NCBI GenBank assembly: GCA_039583875.1
Contig: CM077158.1
Coordinates: 235,406,453 to 235,470,452, forward strand
Source: Platanthera guangdongensis
Lineage: Eukaryota > Streptophyta > Magnoliopsida > Asparagales > Orchidaceae
DNA: 64,000 nucleotides
Direction of reading: 5' to 3'
This document shows positions 22,107 through 33,316 of this stretch, in pieces (the first letter of the stretch is position 1; each line of letters starts with the position of its first letter). The notes under the pieces were generated by a model. The model saw nothing but the letters and a program-made list of their open reading frames with translations, was not told the origin of the DNA and made no database searches. Position numbers and translations under genes: made by a program.

Positions 22107-23536
22107 AGATGAATAGAACACAGAGTCCGTCGAGACCATGAGGTCGCGGGGACACACCGTTATTCGTTGACTGCTACAAGCTGCTGTTGAACTGAAGAAC
22201 AGACCGCCTACCCGCTTGAGTCCGACGGACAGGTTATTGAACATGGAAAACTGAAGCAGAGAAACTGACAAGCAGCAGAAGCGACCTGCTGAGACCGCTG
22301 ATTGAAACCGCAAACTTCACTGATGCTAACCGCAGTCAAAGCCAAACTCCTGTTTCCTCAGTGTTAGTCGCGCAACCTGTAAACAGCAAACAGTTCTCTT
22401 CAACCCGCGTAGACAGGAAAAACCAGACCACAACACTTAACCAAGACTCAACTTTCTATTCACTCAGTTACTGTAGATATGTCGGGGGGGGGGGGGGGTC
22501 TTTTTATAGGCGAGGTGAGGAGTGTGGTCACCACCCTAGTGAATAGAGTCACCGCCCCAGCTCGCGCGCTAACACAACCCAGTCCGCCAAGTCCGCAAAG
22601 ACTTGGCCAGACTTCAAATCCATCAGGCGCCAGGTCAAAGCCAGTCCGCCATCATGCGGACACAATGCCACCCCGCACAACACAAGCACAACGCCAGTCT
22701 GCCAAAAACAAGCACCGTGGCAGTCCGCCACTCATCATAACACACGGACAGCCACAACTCATGCTGCATCAGTCCGCACAGCTCGAGAACAACGCCACAG
22801 TCCTCCACGAGTCCATGAACAACAAACAGTTCGCCCGGTCAACATTGGACTCTACGGACACTACGAACACCATGGACTTGTCACAGTGTGACCAAGTCTA
22901 GAAGCCCATCAACTGGTGCGAGCATGGTGGACACAAAAGACCCAGACCGCCAATCATTAGGACAGTCTGCCACAAGAATGTAGCTAACACCATCACATCT
23001 TCGGAGAGCTCGGAAAAAACCAAAGACCATCTCCATAGCCTGTCTGCAAAGGCGGACTTCCCGGACGCAAAACAAGTCCGCTACAACACCCCAGATACAA
23101 CTTCCAATCCGCCCGGTTACCCCAAGAACTGGCTAACTGCAAGGCCGCAGATCAAGTTGAGCACCGCCAACAGACGGACAAACATGGTCCGCTCAGGCCG
23201 CTCCACTAGATGCCCAAGCCGCTAAGACTTCCTTGGCCATAGACCATCCAAGCCGCACACTAATCCGCCCAGGCTGCACATAAGGCCGCACATGCCGCTC
23301 CACAAGAACAACAAATCAACCAAGTCCAACCAGGCCAGGTCACCCAGGCCGCACACCAGTCCGCCCAAGCCGCACACCAGGCCGCACAGGCCGCTCCACA
23401 AGAACAGCCAAGCCACCAAGTCAAACCAGGCCAGGTTACCCGGGCCGCAACCATCAGTCCGCCCAGGTCGCGGACTCAGACCGCTCATACCGCCTGACCT
23501 GCTCCATCACCCACTTTCACTTCACAAATTTCAACA
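22107..23536 (-). repeat. 3' LTR of copia C, proximal part
   Basis: Starts (minus strand) TGTTGAAATTTGTG right after the purine tract AAGGGGGAG at 23545-23537. A TATAAAAA box lies at 22508-22501, next to a run of G/C (22483-22498). It resumes at 14368 beyond N1. Confidence 0.9.
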
Positions 23537-26500
23537 CTCCCCCTTGAAGTGAGAAGTGGTGATCAAGCCCAGCAAACCTCGTAACCATTGAAATGGCCCC
23601 TTCGACAGCGGCGTCGTGAAGATGTCAGCAAGATTATCTTCACTCCAAACATGCCCAACCAGAATAGATCCCTCCAACACCTTATCCCTTATGAAGTGGT
23701 GCTCGATCTCAATGTGCTTGGTTTTTGCGTGACACACTGGATTGTTCACCAGTTTGAGAGCACTCTCATTGTCACCTCGGAGCAAAGTAGGATCTTGCAC
23801 TTCCTCATGAACATCCTCTATAATCCTCCTCAACCAGATGCCTTCTCGAGCAGCCAAGACTGAAGCCTTGTACTCTGCTTCCGTAGTAGACACAGACACT
23901 GAGTCCTGCATCTTGCTACACCACAAAATGCAAGCTGATCCACAAGTGAAAACATAACTCGAAGTTTATCTTCGATCATCCGAGTCACCACCATAATCAG
24001 CATCCGTGTATCCAAGCAAAGAAAACACTGTGTCCCTTCTATAGAGGAGTCCCATATCAGAAGTAGCCCCGACATACTTCAAGATATTATTTGCTGCTAC
24101 CAGATGCGACTTCCTTGGCTCTGCCATAAACCGACTTACTTGGCCAACATCGTAAGCAATGTCTGGTCTTGTAATCATCAGGTTGATCAAGCTCCCTACT
24201 AGAGCTCGGAACACTAAGGGATCAGGAAGAATCCTTCCTTCATCTCGTCGAAGCTTCAGACCAAGATCCAGAGGAGTAGAACAACTCTTTCCTTTGCCCA
24301 TACCGAATCGATTCACAATACGATCCGCATATCCTTTCTGGCAAATGAGTATCCTGCTCTCCTTCCTCTGCACTTCAAGACCAAGAAAGTGATGAAGCTC
24401 TCCCAAGTCTTTCATCTCAAAGCGAATAGGTAGCTCAGCCCTGAGCCTAGCTACCTCCTCCTCTGAATTCCCTATGATGATCATATAATCAACATACAGT
24501 AGGAACAAGACTTGAAGCTCCCCCTTCTTCTTGATGAATAAGCTTGAATCTGAGTTGGAAGAAAGATATCCTCAAAATTGGAGGTATTCTGCTATCTTCC
24601 CATATCAAGCTATTGGAGCCTACTTCAACCTGTAGAGAGCCTTCCTGAGCTTGCAGACATTGTCTGGGTGTACTTCAGAAACAAAACCAAGTGGTTGATC
24701 CATGAAGATGTCCTTATCAATTTATCCGTAAATAAAAGCATTCTTCACATCAAGCTGCTACATTCTCCATCCCTTGCAAGCAGTCAAGGTGATCACCACC
24801 CAAACCGAAGTCATCTTTGCAACTGGACTAAATGTCTCATCATAGTCTTCTCCATACTGTTGTGAGAATCCTCGAGCAACAAGGAGAGCCTTGTATCTAT
24901 CAATGCTCCCATCAGCCTTCTTCTTCAACTTGAACACCCACTTGCAAGTCACTGGAGTAATACCATCAACCTTGGGCACAAGGTCCCAGGTTTCATTCTT
25001 CTTGAGAGCAGATATCTCCTCCTTCATGACATCTTCCCACTCCTTGACTCCAGTGGCCTCATTGAAGTTTGCAGGCTCTCGCTCATCCAGAGGACCTGCA
25101 AAGAAGCAGGAGACAAATCTCACTGCATTCCCATCCCAGTATCGAGCTGGTGGCTTAATAATCCTCTTTGATCTTCGAAGGGTCTTCTCCTTGCTCACCA
25201 CCTCCGTTGCTTCTTCAGGATCAGCTTCAACTTCGGGCACACTTTGAGTAATGCTCCCCCTGCTTCCTGAACCAGAAGCCTCTGTCCCAGAGCTTGAAGC
25301 AACATGAGATGCTGGTGATATATCAAGCTCCTCTTCCAAAACTTCAGTAGCCACCTTCTGCTCTTCATCAACATTGCTCTTTGATAGCTCAACCGAGCCT
25401 CCTCCATACGACGTCGGCTCATCAAAGACCACGTCTCTTGATACAACAAACTTCTTTGTCGCAGGATCCATGCATTCCATCCCTTCTTCCGCTCATTATA
25501 TAATACAAAGACAAGCTTCCTTGCCTTTACATCAAGCTTTGTCCTTGAAGCATCTGGGACATGCACATAGCAAGTTGATCCAAATACCCGAAGGTGTTCC
25601 ACGCTTGGTTTCTCCTTCAGCAACATCTCAAAAGGAGACTTCATGTTGATCGGACTGAGCGACATTCGATTGATGACATAAGAAGCACAAGACATCCCCT
25701 TTGCCCAGAAGGACCTAGGAATGTCTTTCGCATGAAGCCAACACTTACAGGTTTCCGTCAAATGATGGATCTTCCGCTCCTCTACTCCGTTTTATTATGG
25801 AGTATGAGCACAAGTAAGCTCTCTTTGGATCCCGTGCTTCCTGTAGAAGTTAGAAAATTCGGAGGAGATAAACTCACCACCGTTGTCTAATCTAAATTTC
25901 TTGATCCGCAAGTCAAGCTGGACCTCCACTAGCTCCTTGAACTCCACAAACATCCAAGTGTATCTTGAGTAGTCATCAATCAGAATAAGCATGTATTTGC
26001 TCCCACCAAGGCTCGCAGTGACGGTTGGTCCCATAAAGTCACCATGGATACACTCCAATGGTCTCTTTCTCCTCGTTTGTGATTTATCAAACGGAAGGCG
26101 ATGAGCCTTACCGTACAGACATCTCACGCAAACGTGACCATCGCCAAAGGAAGATAGTTTAGGCAAGCCTCTCACAAGGCTTCTGTTTGCCATAGCTTTC
26201 AACTTATCCATTCCTACATGCCCCAGCCTCTCATGTCATATAGCAGCGCTATCATTAGCCCTCATCCGATCAACATAAGAGTTTGTTGCAAGAACAAACA
26301 AGTTCTTAACTCTCCTCCCAACATGAGCAAGATCAACCTTTACCGCTGATACGTTGCGAAGGAACTTCACTTCTGTTGGCCCAAACAGAACGTGATAACC
26401 AGTGTCTACCGCATTGGTCACAAAGAAGAGGTTCTTCTTCATGCCCGACACATGATACACACTCCTTAACGTGAGTTACCCCTTATCACTACCCAAGGAC

Positions 26501-27577
26501 ACAACCCCCTCTTTCTCTACTGTATAAACAGTATTATCAGCAGTTATGATAGATTCGTTACCTGAATATGCTTGCAGTGAAGAGAACTTCGACTTGTCTC
26601 CGGTGAGGTGATGACCACACCCAGAGTCCACGATCCACTCATCGTTGAAGTCGACATTGGACAAAGCACAAACACAAGTGCCCGTCATGAAAGATCCGCT
26701 CCATCTAGCTTCCTTAGTGTTAGAGCAAGCTTCCTCCTTGCCTACAACATGCCCAGGTTGCAGTTTGACCTTGCATTCATGCTTGAAGTGTCCCCGCTGA
26801 TGACACCTGTAGCACTTCATGTTCTTCTTCAAATCCTTCTTTGGAGGAGCGCTCCTCTCTGACTGATAAGAAGTTGAAGGCTCATTTTCAGCAGCAGTGT
26901 TCTTCTTCTTCCCTTCCCATCTCTTCTTCTTCTTGCCTGTGAACAACACTTCACTACCTCCTTCAGAGATAGTCACTCCTGTCATCTATCTGGCCAAACT
27001 TTTCTGCAAAGCAAGTAGGTTCTCAAGCTCCAGCAGAGATGATTGAGTAGCCCATCCTTGAACAGAGGTTACAAAGGCAACATACTCCTTCTGCAAGCCG
27101 CGGATAATGTGCCTTTTCAATTTGGCCTCAGAGATAGGCTCATCAGGATCAAGCGCTGATATCTCAGCACACATGCTCTTCATCTTTAGAAAGAACTTCG
27201 AGATGGTCAGGTCTCCTTGAGTTGTCCTAGCCAACTTATTCTCCAGGAACTGTAGCCTCGCCACATTCTTCCTGTTGAACAACCCATCAATAGTTGTCCA
27301 AATAACAGCAGCCGACTCACATCCAATGATGTGATCAAACAGCTCCGGTGAAATAGCCCTCTTGAGGGTAAGCTTAGCCTTTGCATTTGTTTTCCTCCAG
27401 ACCCTCACCTGCTCAGCAGTCCCAAAAGCAGCGGTAACTTCCTGCCTGTCGTCACCACCTACGACCTCCCATAGCTCCTCACCCAGAGGAAAACTCTTCA
27501 TGCACAACTTCCACTTTTTTAAAGTTAGTCGGGGTTAAGAGTTCAATACCCAGACCTCTTGCATAGTTCCCTTCCAT
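23531..27577 (-). pseudogene. Copia gag-pol of element C, broken
   Basis: The ATG at 27577 opens gag. In order on the minus strand: gag with a frameshift near 27520 and a TAG between 26986 and 26988, CCHC knuckle CYRCHQRGHFKHEC, protease VDSGCG, a stop near 26474, pre-integrase, integrase core with HGDFMG and LDNGG, RT pieces with the conserved YVDYM (usual form YVDDM, so one catalytic Asp is changed), RNase H with TDADYGGDSDD, and the end SHFKGEC at 23531. At least eight breaks. It cannot give a working polyprotein. Confidence 0.9.
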
Positions 27578-27654
27578 TGCAGCAACCTTGGTAAAGCTTT
27601 CAAAAGCACAGAGCAATAACACAAGTTGATCACCGCTCAAGTACCTGAACCTCA

Positions 27655-27665
27655 CTCTGATACCA
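27655..27665 (-). other. Primer-binding site of copia C
   Basis: TGGTATCAGAG on the minus strand directly follows the 5' LTR end; complementary to initiator tRNA-Met. Confidence 0.88.
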
Positions 27666-29179
27666 TGTTGAATTTTCTCAAAGTGATCAATGAGATAGTC
27701 TAACGCCAAATTAATATCCTCAGAGCTATTAAGATCACACTTTGATCATGCAGAAAAACAAGAAAGCAAGCTCAACAACCAACAACAACCACCGGGGCAA
27801 GCAGATTATATACTTATTTCTTCTTTACAGAGCGAGGTATACATGGAGAGACATGATTTCGCCAGTACAAAGGAACACAAAAAATTACAAGGTAAAAATA
27901 ATTCGAGCAGACAGAACTGGAGACCGCCGAGACCGCCCAGTCCTCCAAAGTCGCCGAGGCCATCTGAACTGCTGCTGCTAGAAGACGAATAGAACACATA
28001 GTCCGCCGAGACCGCGAGGTCGCGCAGACACACCGTTATTCGCTGACTGCTACAAGCTGCTGCTGAACTGAAGAACAGACCGCCTACCCGCCCGAGTCCT
28101 GTGGACATGTTATTGAACTTGGAAAACTGAAGCAGAGAAACTGACAAGCCGCAGAAGCGACCTGTTGAGACCGCTGATTGAAACCGCAAACTTTACTGAT
28201 GCTGACCGCAGTCAAAACTAAACTCCTGGCTCCTCAGTGTTAGTCGCGCAACATGCAAACAACAAACAGTTCTCTTCAACCCGCGCGGACAGGAAAAACC
28301 AGACCGCAGCACTTAACCAAGACTCAACTTATTGTTCACTCAGTTACTGTAGATGTGCCGGGGGGGGGGTCTATTTATAGGTGAGGTGAGGAGTGTGGTC
28401 ACCACCCTAGTGAATAGAGTCACCGCCCCTGCTCGCGCGCTAACACAACCTAGTCCGCCAAGTCCGCAAAGACTTGGCCAGACTTCAAACCCGCCAGGCG
28501 CCTGGTCAAAGCTAGTACGCCACCATGCAGACACAATGCCAGTCCGTACAACACAAGCACAACGCCAGTCCGCCCAACACAAGCACAGTGCCAGTCCGCC
28601 ACTCATCATAGCACGCGGACACAGCCACAACTCATGCTGCATCAGTCCGCACACTTTACGCGGACGAAGCGGCAGTCCGCACAGCTCGAGAACAACGCCA
28701 CAGTCCGCCACGAGTCCACGACCAACAGGCAGTCCGCCCGGTCAACAGCAAGCTCTGCGGACACTGCGAACACCATGAACTTGTCACAGTGTGACCAAGT
28801 CTAGCAACCCATCAACTGTCGCGAGCATGGCGGACACAAAAGACCCAGACCGCCAATCATCAGGACAGTCCGCCACAAGAATGTGGCTAACACCATCGCA
28901 TCACTGGAGAGCTCGACAAAAACTAAAGACCATCTCCAAAGCCAGTCCGCAAAGGCGGACTCCGTGGACGCAAAACAAGTCCGCTACAACACCGCGTATA
29001 CAACTTCCAATCCGCCTGGTTACCCCAAGAACTGGCTAACTGTAAGGCCGCAGATCAAGTTGAGCACCGCCAACAGACCGCCAAACACAGTCCGCTCAGG
29101 CCTCTCCACTAGATGCCCAAGCCGCTAAGACTTCCTTGGCCATAGAACATCCAAGCCGCACACCGGTACGCCCAGGCCG
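27666..29179 (-). repeat. 5' LTR of copia C, main part
   Basis: Pairs with the split 3' LTR. It ends (minus) AAAATTCAACA before the primer site. A TATA-like box is at 28379-28372. D is inserted at GGCCG (29175-29179); the remaining piece is 35127-35385. Confidence 0.9.
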
Positions 29180-30984
29180 TGTTGAATTCTGTGAAGTGAA
29201 AGTGGGTGAATGGAAGGCTTGGGAAACCTATCCGCGCGGACTACGCGGACTGGGTTGGCGGACTGCTAGGTCGGCAGGGATGTTGCAGGCGGTTTGCTCT
29301 GTGGCGGCCTGGGCGGTCTGTTCGTGCGGACTGCGCGGACAGAAGCGGCGGTCTGACAGGCCAGTGTATGCTCAGCAGGCGGTTTACTCCCAGGAAGTAA
29401 CCGGGCGGATAGGAATGTTATCCGCGGAGTCCGGCTTGAAGCGGACTGAAGAACTGGAGCTCGGCAGACCGGTTTGGCAGATGCCTTGGTCTTGCTCTAG
29501 TGAAGCGGCAAGTGGAAGCCGTGGAGACCGCCGGTCAGCGCGGACAGGAACTGGAGGTCGCCCGGTATGGCGGGCTAGATCCAGTGTCCGCCAGTAAGTG
29601 CGGACTGGCCCTTGCGGCCAGTGGACTGGACTTGGTGGGATTGAACCAAGTCCAGGAGGCTCAGTCCGGGGAGATCGCGCAGTGGAGCGCGGGCTGGTTT
29701 CTCAGTCCGCCAAGCGTAGTAGAAGTGCAATTGCCTTGTTTGCTAGCTTGGGGAAATGCGGACTGGAGAATTGCTTGTGCAGGAGCGTGCGGACTGGAGC
29801 CGGAGTCCGCTGAGTCCGGTTGAGCCTTGTGATGAGGTTATGGACTCAGGGAAGCGGATTGGAGTTCGCTGTATACACGGACTGGGGTCTGCTGTTAGCG
29901 GACTGGATTGGCGTGTCCGCTAAGTCCGGAGGTGCCTTGGCAATGAGGTAATGGACTTGGGATATGCGGACGATAGCCGGGTATCCGCTGAGTCCGGCAG
30001 GTGCCTTGATGGCGCGGTTGCGGGCTCGGGTTTTTGCGGGCTGATGCCTTGTCCGCAGAATGGCGAATACGACTGTTGTGGAGTCCGGCTGTGGTGGTCC
30101 TGGCTTGGTCTCTGGCGGCAAGGCGGACTGGATATTGGAGTCCGGCCTTGGAGAAGCTGGGGCGGACTGGCTATCTGCACAGGGCAGCGAACTGGAAGGT
30201 GTGTCCGCGGGCTGTGCGGACACACTTGTTCTAGCTGCGGGTTGTGGCGGTGATCCTATCGGGAAGGGCGGTGACCATACTCATCGTCGTGCCTATAAAT
30301 AGGACCCATGTCACATCAGGATGGAGAGAACCAACCGGAACCTAGACCGAAGTTGTGCGGATAGCGCTGGAAAGGCAGGACTTGGCTCTGATTGCGGTCA
30401 GGGACAGTGCGGACTCTGCGGTTAAGCAACAGGCGGTAAACAGCAGGTCGCGGATAGCGGCCAGGCGGTCTTCTCTTTGGCGACTTGGTTCGGGGTTCAG
30501 GAAGTCGCCGGTTTCTGGCGGACTGTTCCATTCGGTGGCGCAGCTTGTGCGGTCTGGCGGCGTGCAGACCGGCGGTGAAGAGCTAAGCATTGGAGTAAGG
30601 GTGAGTCCGCGCGGCTTGGATTGCGGTCTGGCGACCTGGCGGACTGAGCGGACTCCACAGCAGTAGGTCGGCGGCTTGATTGTTTGAGTCCGCGCGGCTT
30701 GTTTTTTGTTCTTGTCTTTGTAACTATCTCTGCTCTCCCGGTGTTGGGTTTTGGTGAAGCATGTCTCGCCATGTATGTCTCGCCTTGTAAAGAAGTTTGC
30801 TCTTGATCAATAAAGAAGCTTGTGCTGCATGTGTTGCTGGTTGTTACTGCTTTGTTGAGATAACCACTGTTAACTCCACGATCCGGGAAAACTTTCAACA
30901 TATAAGTGGGCGTATTCTCCTTCGGTTTGTTGAGTTTTCAGCAGGGTATCCAAGGGGGCGTCTGCGGTTTGTTGAATTTTAACA
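29180..30984 (+). repeat. 5' LTR of D
   Basis: Starts TGTTGAATTCTGTG, ends GAATTTTAACA. TATAAATA at 30294-30301. Dense in GCGGACT and its complement AGTCCGC in both orientations. Confidence 0.93.
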
Positions 30985-30996
30985 TGGTATCAGAGC
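30985..30996 (+). other. Primer-binding site of D
   Basis: TGGTATCAGAGC directly after the LTR; initiator tRNA-Met type. Confidence 0.9.
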
Positions 30997-31070
30997 CAGG
31001 TTGTTGGAGTGGTCAAGCAGTGCTCAATGGAAGTAGTTGCTCGTCTGTCGAGGAAACCAGTGGTAGAACC

Positions 31071-32645
31071 ATGGCAGTGGAGGATGCAAGTTGTCTTGGT
31101 ATTGATCTTCTTACAGAGGCGAACTGTGAACGGTGGAAGTCCTGTATGAAGAGCTTTCTTCTTGGCGAGGACCTTTGGGAGGTTGTATGCGGAGCAGGAA
31201 GACAAGAGGATACTGCTGGCAATGCTGAGGCGATGAGAGCTTGGAAGGAGGCAAATGCGAAAGCGAAGTCTATTCTCAAGCAGGTGATCTCATCGGAGCT
31301 CTTGGACCACATCAGTGGATGTCGGTCAGCTGCGGAGGTTTGGACTTCCCTTGATGGGTTGTTCAGGAAGAAGGTGAAGGAGGTTGCTGCGGATGATGGT
31401 CCCTCTACTTCATATCAGGAAGAAAGGAGTTGTTCTCCTAGGCGTGATAAGAAGAGGAAGGAAGGACCACGATGCTATAAATGCAAGCAGCAAGGTCATC
31501 TTCGGAAGGAGTGCAAGGTTACCTTGCTCTCGGCGAACGTTGCTCAGGTAGGGAGGAAGGAGAAGAACGTAGTTGGGACTTCAACTAGTTCTGGATCTGA
31601 TCGGCTGGATGCCAATGATAGTGCAGCTATCTGGCATGAAAGACTGGGGCATGTAGGGATGGACAAGCTGAAAGCAATGGCGGAAAGAAGACTCGTAAGA
31701 GGCTTGCCTAGATTGTCATCCTATGGCGATGGTCGGGGGTGTGCGGGATGTCAGGAAAGTGGAGCCTATCGCTTCATGGTCGACAAAGCACAAGCCAGGA
31801 GTAATGCACCATTGGCGGTTGTCCATTGTGCTCTGGTGGGACCGACCGTCACGGCCAGTCTTGGAGGCAGCAGGTTCATGCTGATATTGGTTGATGACTA
31901 TTCTGGGTATACTTGGGTATACTTTATGAAGACGAAGTCCAGCATGGTATGCTTGTTTGTGGAGTTCAAGAAGCTTGTCGAAGGCCAGCTTGGCCGGAGG
32001 ATCAAGGTGTTGAGGACAAGTTTCGGTGGTGAGTTTGCCTCAACCGAGTTCTCACGCTTTTGCAGGAAGCAAGGGGTCCGGATGGAGCTTTCTTGTGGAC
32101 ATACTTCACAACAGGGTAGTGTTGCAGCTCGGATGATCCGTTGGTTAACGGATACCTGCAAGTGTTGGCTTCGGAGTAAAGGCGTTCCGAAGGCTCTTTG
32201 GGCGGAGGGAATAGCCTGTGCTACTCATGTCATCAACCGGATGCCTCTTAGTCCGATCATAGTAAAGACTCCTTATGAGCTAATGTTCGGAGTGAAGCCC
32301 TCAGTGAAGCACCTTCGGGTGTTTGGATCTACCTGCTATATACACTCTCCGGGTGCTCTCAAAACAAAGCTAGTCTTTGTTGGGTATGATGAGCAGAAAA
32401 GAAGATGGAGGTGTATGGATCCTGCGACGAAGAAACTCATAGTGTCGAGAGACATTGTTTTTGATGAGTTGACGCCGTATTGGGGTAGCTCTTATGTGGA
32501 GCTAGAGATAAGCAGGTTAGATGGTGGGCTGAAGGAGGCTGCTGCTAAGGAAGCGGAGTTGCCTGAGTCACCAGGTGCTCCAGGTTGTTCTAGCTCCGGG
32601 GCAAAGGCGTCAGAGTCGGGAAGAAGGGGGAGCGATGCTCCATGA
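31071..32645 (+). CDS. Gag-zinc knuckle-inactive integrase protein of D
   Basis: The start at 31071 (ACCATGGCAG) matches the gag start of A and B; an in-frame upstream part reaches into the LTR. It encodes 524 residues. Residues 1-97 are the gag N-terminus. An in-frame deletion then leads to a basic stretch and a CCHC knuckle (CYKCKQQGHLRKEC). A second in-frame deletion removes the protease. The pre-integrase HHCC region is kept (WHERLGH ... CAGC). The integrase core aligns well with A, but HGD becomes HCA, TDNGG becomes TSFGG, and VAERK becomes VAARM: all three catalytic acids of the DDE triad are gone. A 20-residue repeat linker follows, up to TGA at 32643. It may bind RNA and form particles with helper gag; strand transfer is not possible. 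Confidence 0.8.
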   Translation: MAVEDASCLGIDLLTEANCERWKSCMKSFLLGEDLWEVVCGAGRQEDTAGNAEAMRAWKEANAKAKSILKQVISSELLDHISGCRSAAEVWTSLDGLFRKKVKEVAADDGPSTSYQEERSCSPRRDKKRKEGPRCYKCKQQGHLRKECKVTLLSANVAQVGRKEKNVVGTSTSSGSDRLDANDSAAIWHERLGHVGMDKLKAMAERRLVRGLPRLSSYGDGRGCAGCQESGAYRFMVDKAQARSNAPLAVVHCALVGPTVTASLGGSRFMLILVDDYSGYTWVYFMKTKSSMVCLFVEFKKLVEGQLGRRIKVLRTSFGGEFASTEFSRFCRKQGVRMELSCGHTSQQGSVAARMIRWLTDTCKCWLRSKGVPKALWAEGIACATHVINRMPLSPIIVKTPYELMFGVKPSVKHLRVFGSTCYIHSPGALKTKLVFVGYDEQKRRWRCMDPATKKLIVSRDIVFDELTPYWGSSYVELEISRLDGGLKEAAAKEAELPESPGAPGCSSSGAKASESGRRGSDAP

Positions 32646-32822
32646 CCTTCTGGCTCAAAGGCGGAGGCTTCCTGTTCAGGAAGCAAGGGGAGCGATGTTC
32701 CAGGCTGTTCATGTTCAAGAGGGGAGTCTTCTGGTTCAGGTAGCAGGGGGAGCGTTGCTCCAGGTGCTCTTGGTTCCAGTAAGGAGGCGTCTTGTTCAGG
32801 GAACAAAGGGAGCATTGTTCCG
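32583..32822 (+). repeat. 60-bp coding tandem repeat in D
   Basis: Four units of 60 bp, each giving about 20 residues of the type GS-VPG...SGS. The TGA at 32643 falls inside the first complete unit. Confidence 0.8.
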
Positions 32823-33227
32823 GGTTTGCCCGGGAACGGAGCTGGTTCAAAAGCAGCGGAGGTGGTTAGCCATGATCAGGTTCTTCGGAGATCGAAGAGG
32901 ATCAGTAAGCCACCAGCTCGATATAGCGAAGGGAACACGGCGGACTTGGTCCCGTGTTTCCTTGTTAGCCCTCAGGTCGAGCAAGGGACTTCTGGCTGTG
33001 ATGACCCCACTAGAATCAAGGAGGTGGTTGACACCAAGTCTGATGAGGTGACTTCTCTCAGAGGCAACGAGGCTTGGGCTTCTGGGTCCAAGGAAGTTGG
33101 TGATACTCCTGTGATGCATGAGTGGAGGTTGAAGCTGAAGAAGGCAGAGGGAAGCATGGCTCCTTTTGGGAGATGCTGGAGGGCTCCCTCATGGTCCATG
33201 ATATGCGGGGCGAGGACTATGTCTTGA
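32646..33227 (+). pseudogene. Downstream part of the D frame: linker and RT stub
   Basis: The same frame continues after the single TGA at 32643-32645. It holds more linker repeats, the RRSKRISKPPARY motif that precedes copia RT, and the first RT residues (up to KLKKAEGS), then unrelated residues to TGA at 33225. RT catalytic motifs are absent. A readthrough product is conceivable but unsupported. Confidence 0.7.
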
Positions 33228-33307
33228 ACATCTCTTCGTAGATGCTATCGGAAGGACCAGGTGCAAGGTTACGGGAGCTGCTGGAGTTATTCACCACTTC
33301 TCACTTC

Positions 33308-33316
33308 AAGGGGGAG
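33308..33316 (+). other. Polypurine tract of D
   Basis: AAGGGGGAG abuts the 3' LTR start TGTTGAATTC, as in A and C. Confidence 0.85.

Noticed and set aside
22479..22901. Frames over the poly-G tract and LTR of C (also 28353-28778)
   Set aside because: Inside LTRs, antisense to the element, no recognisable domain.
29136..30666. Several 60-150-residue frames in the D and A LTRs
   Set aside because: They occur at the same place in both LTRs of D and have no domain; LTR sequence with few stops because of high GC.
31810..31900. Sequencing error as the cause of the altered integrase triad in D
   Set aside because: The frame is intact and each catalytic site has multi-base changes; random errors would more probably shift the frame.
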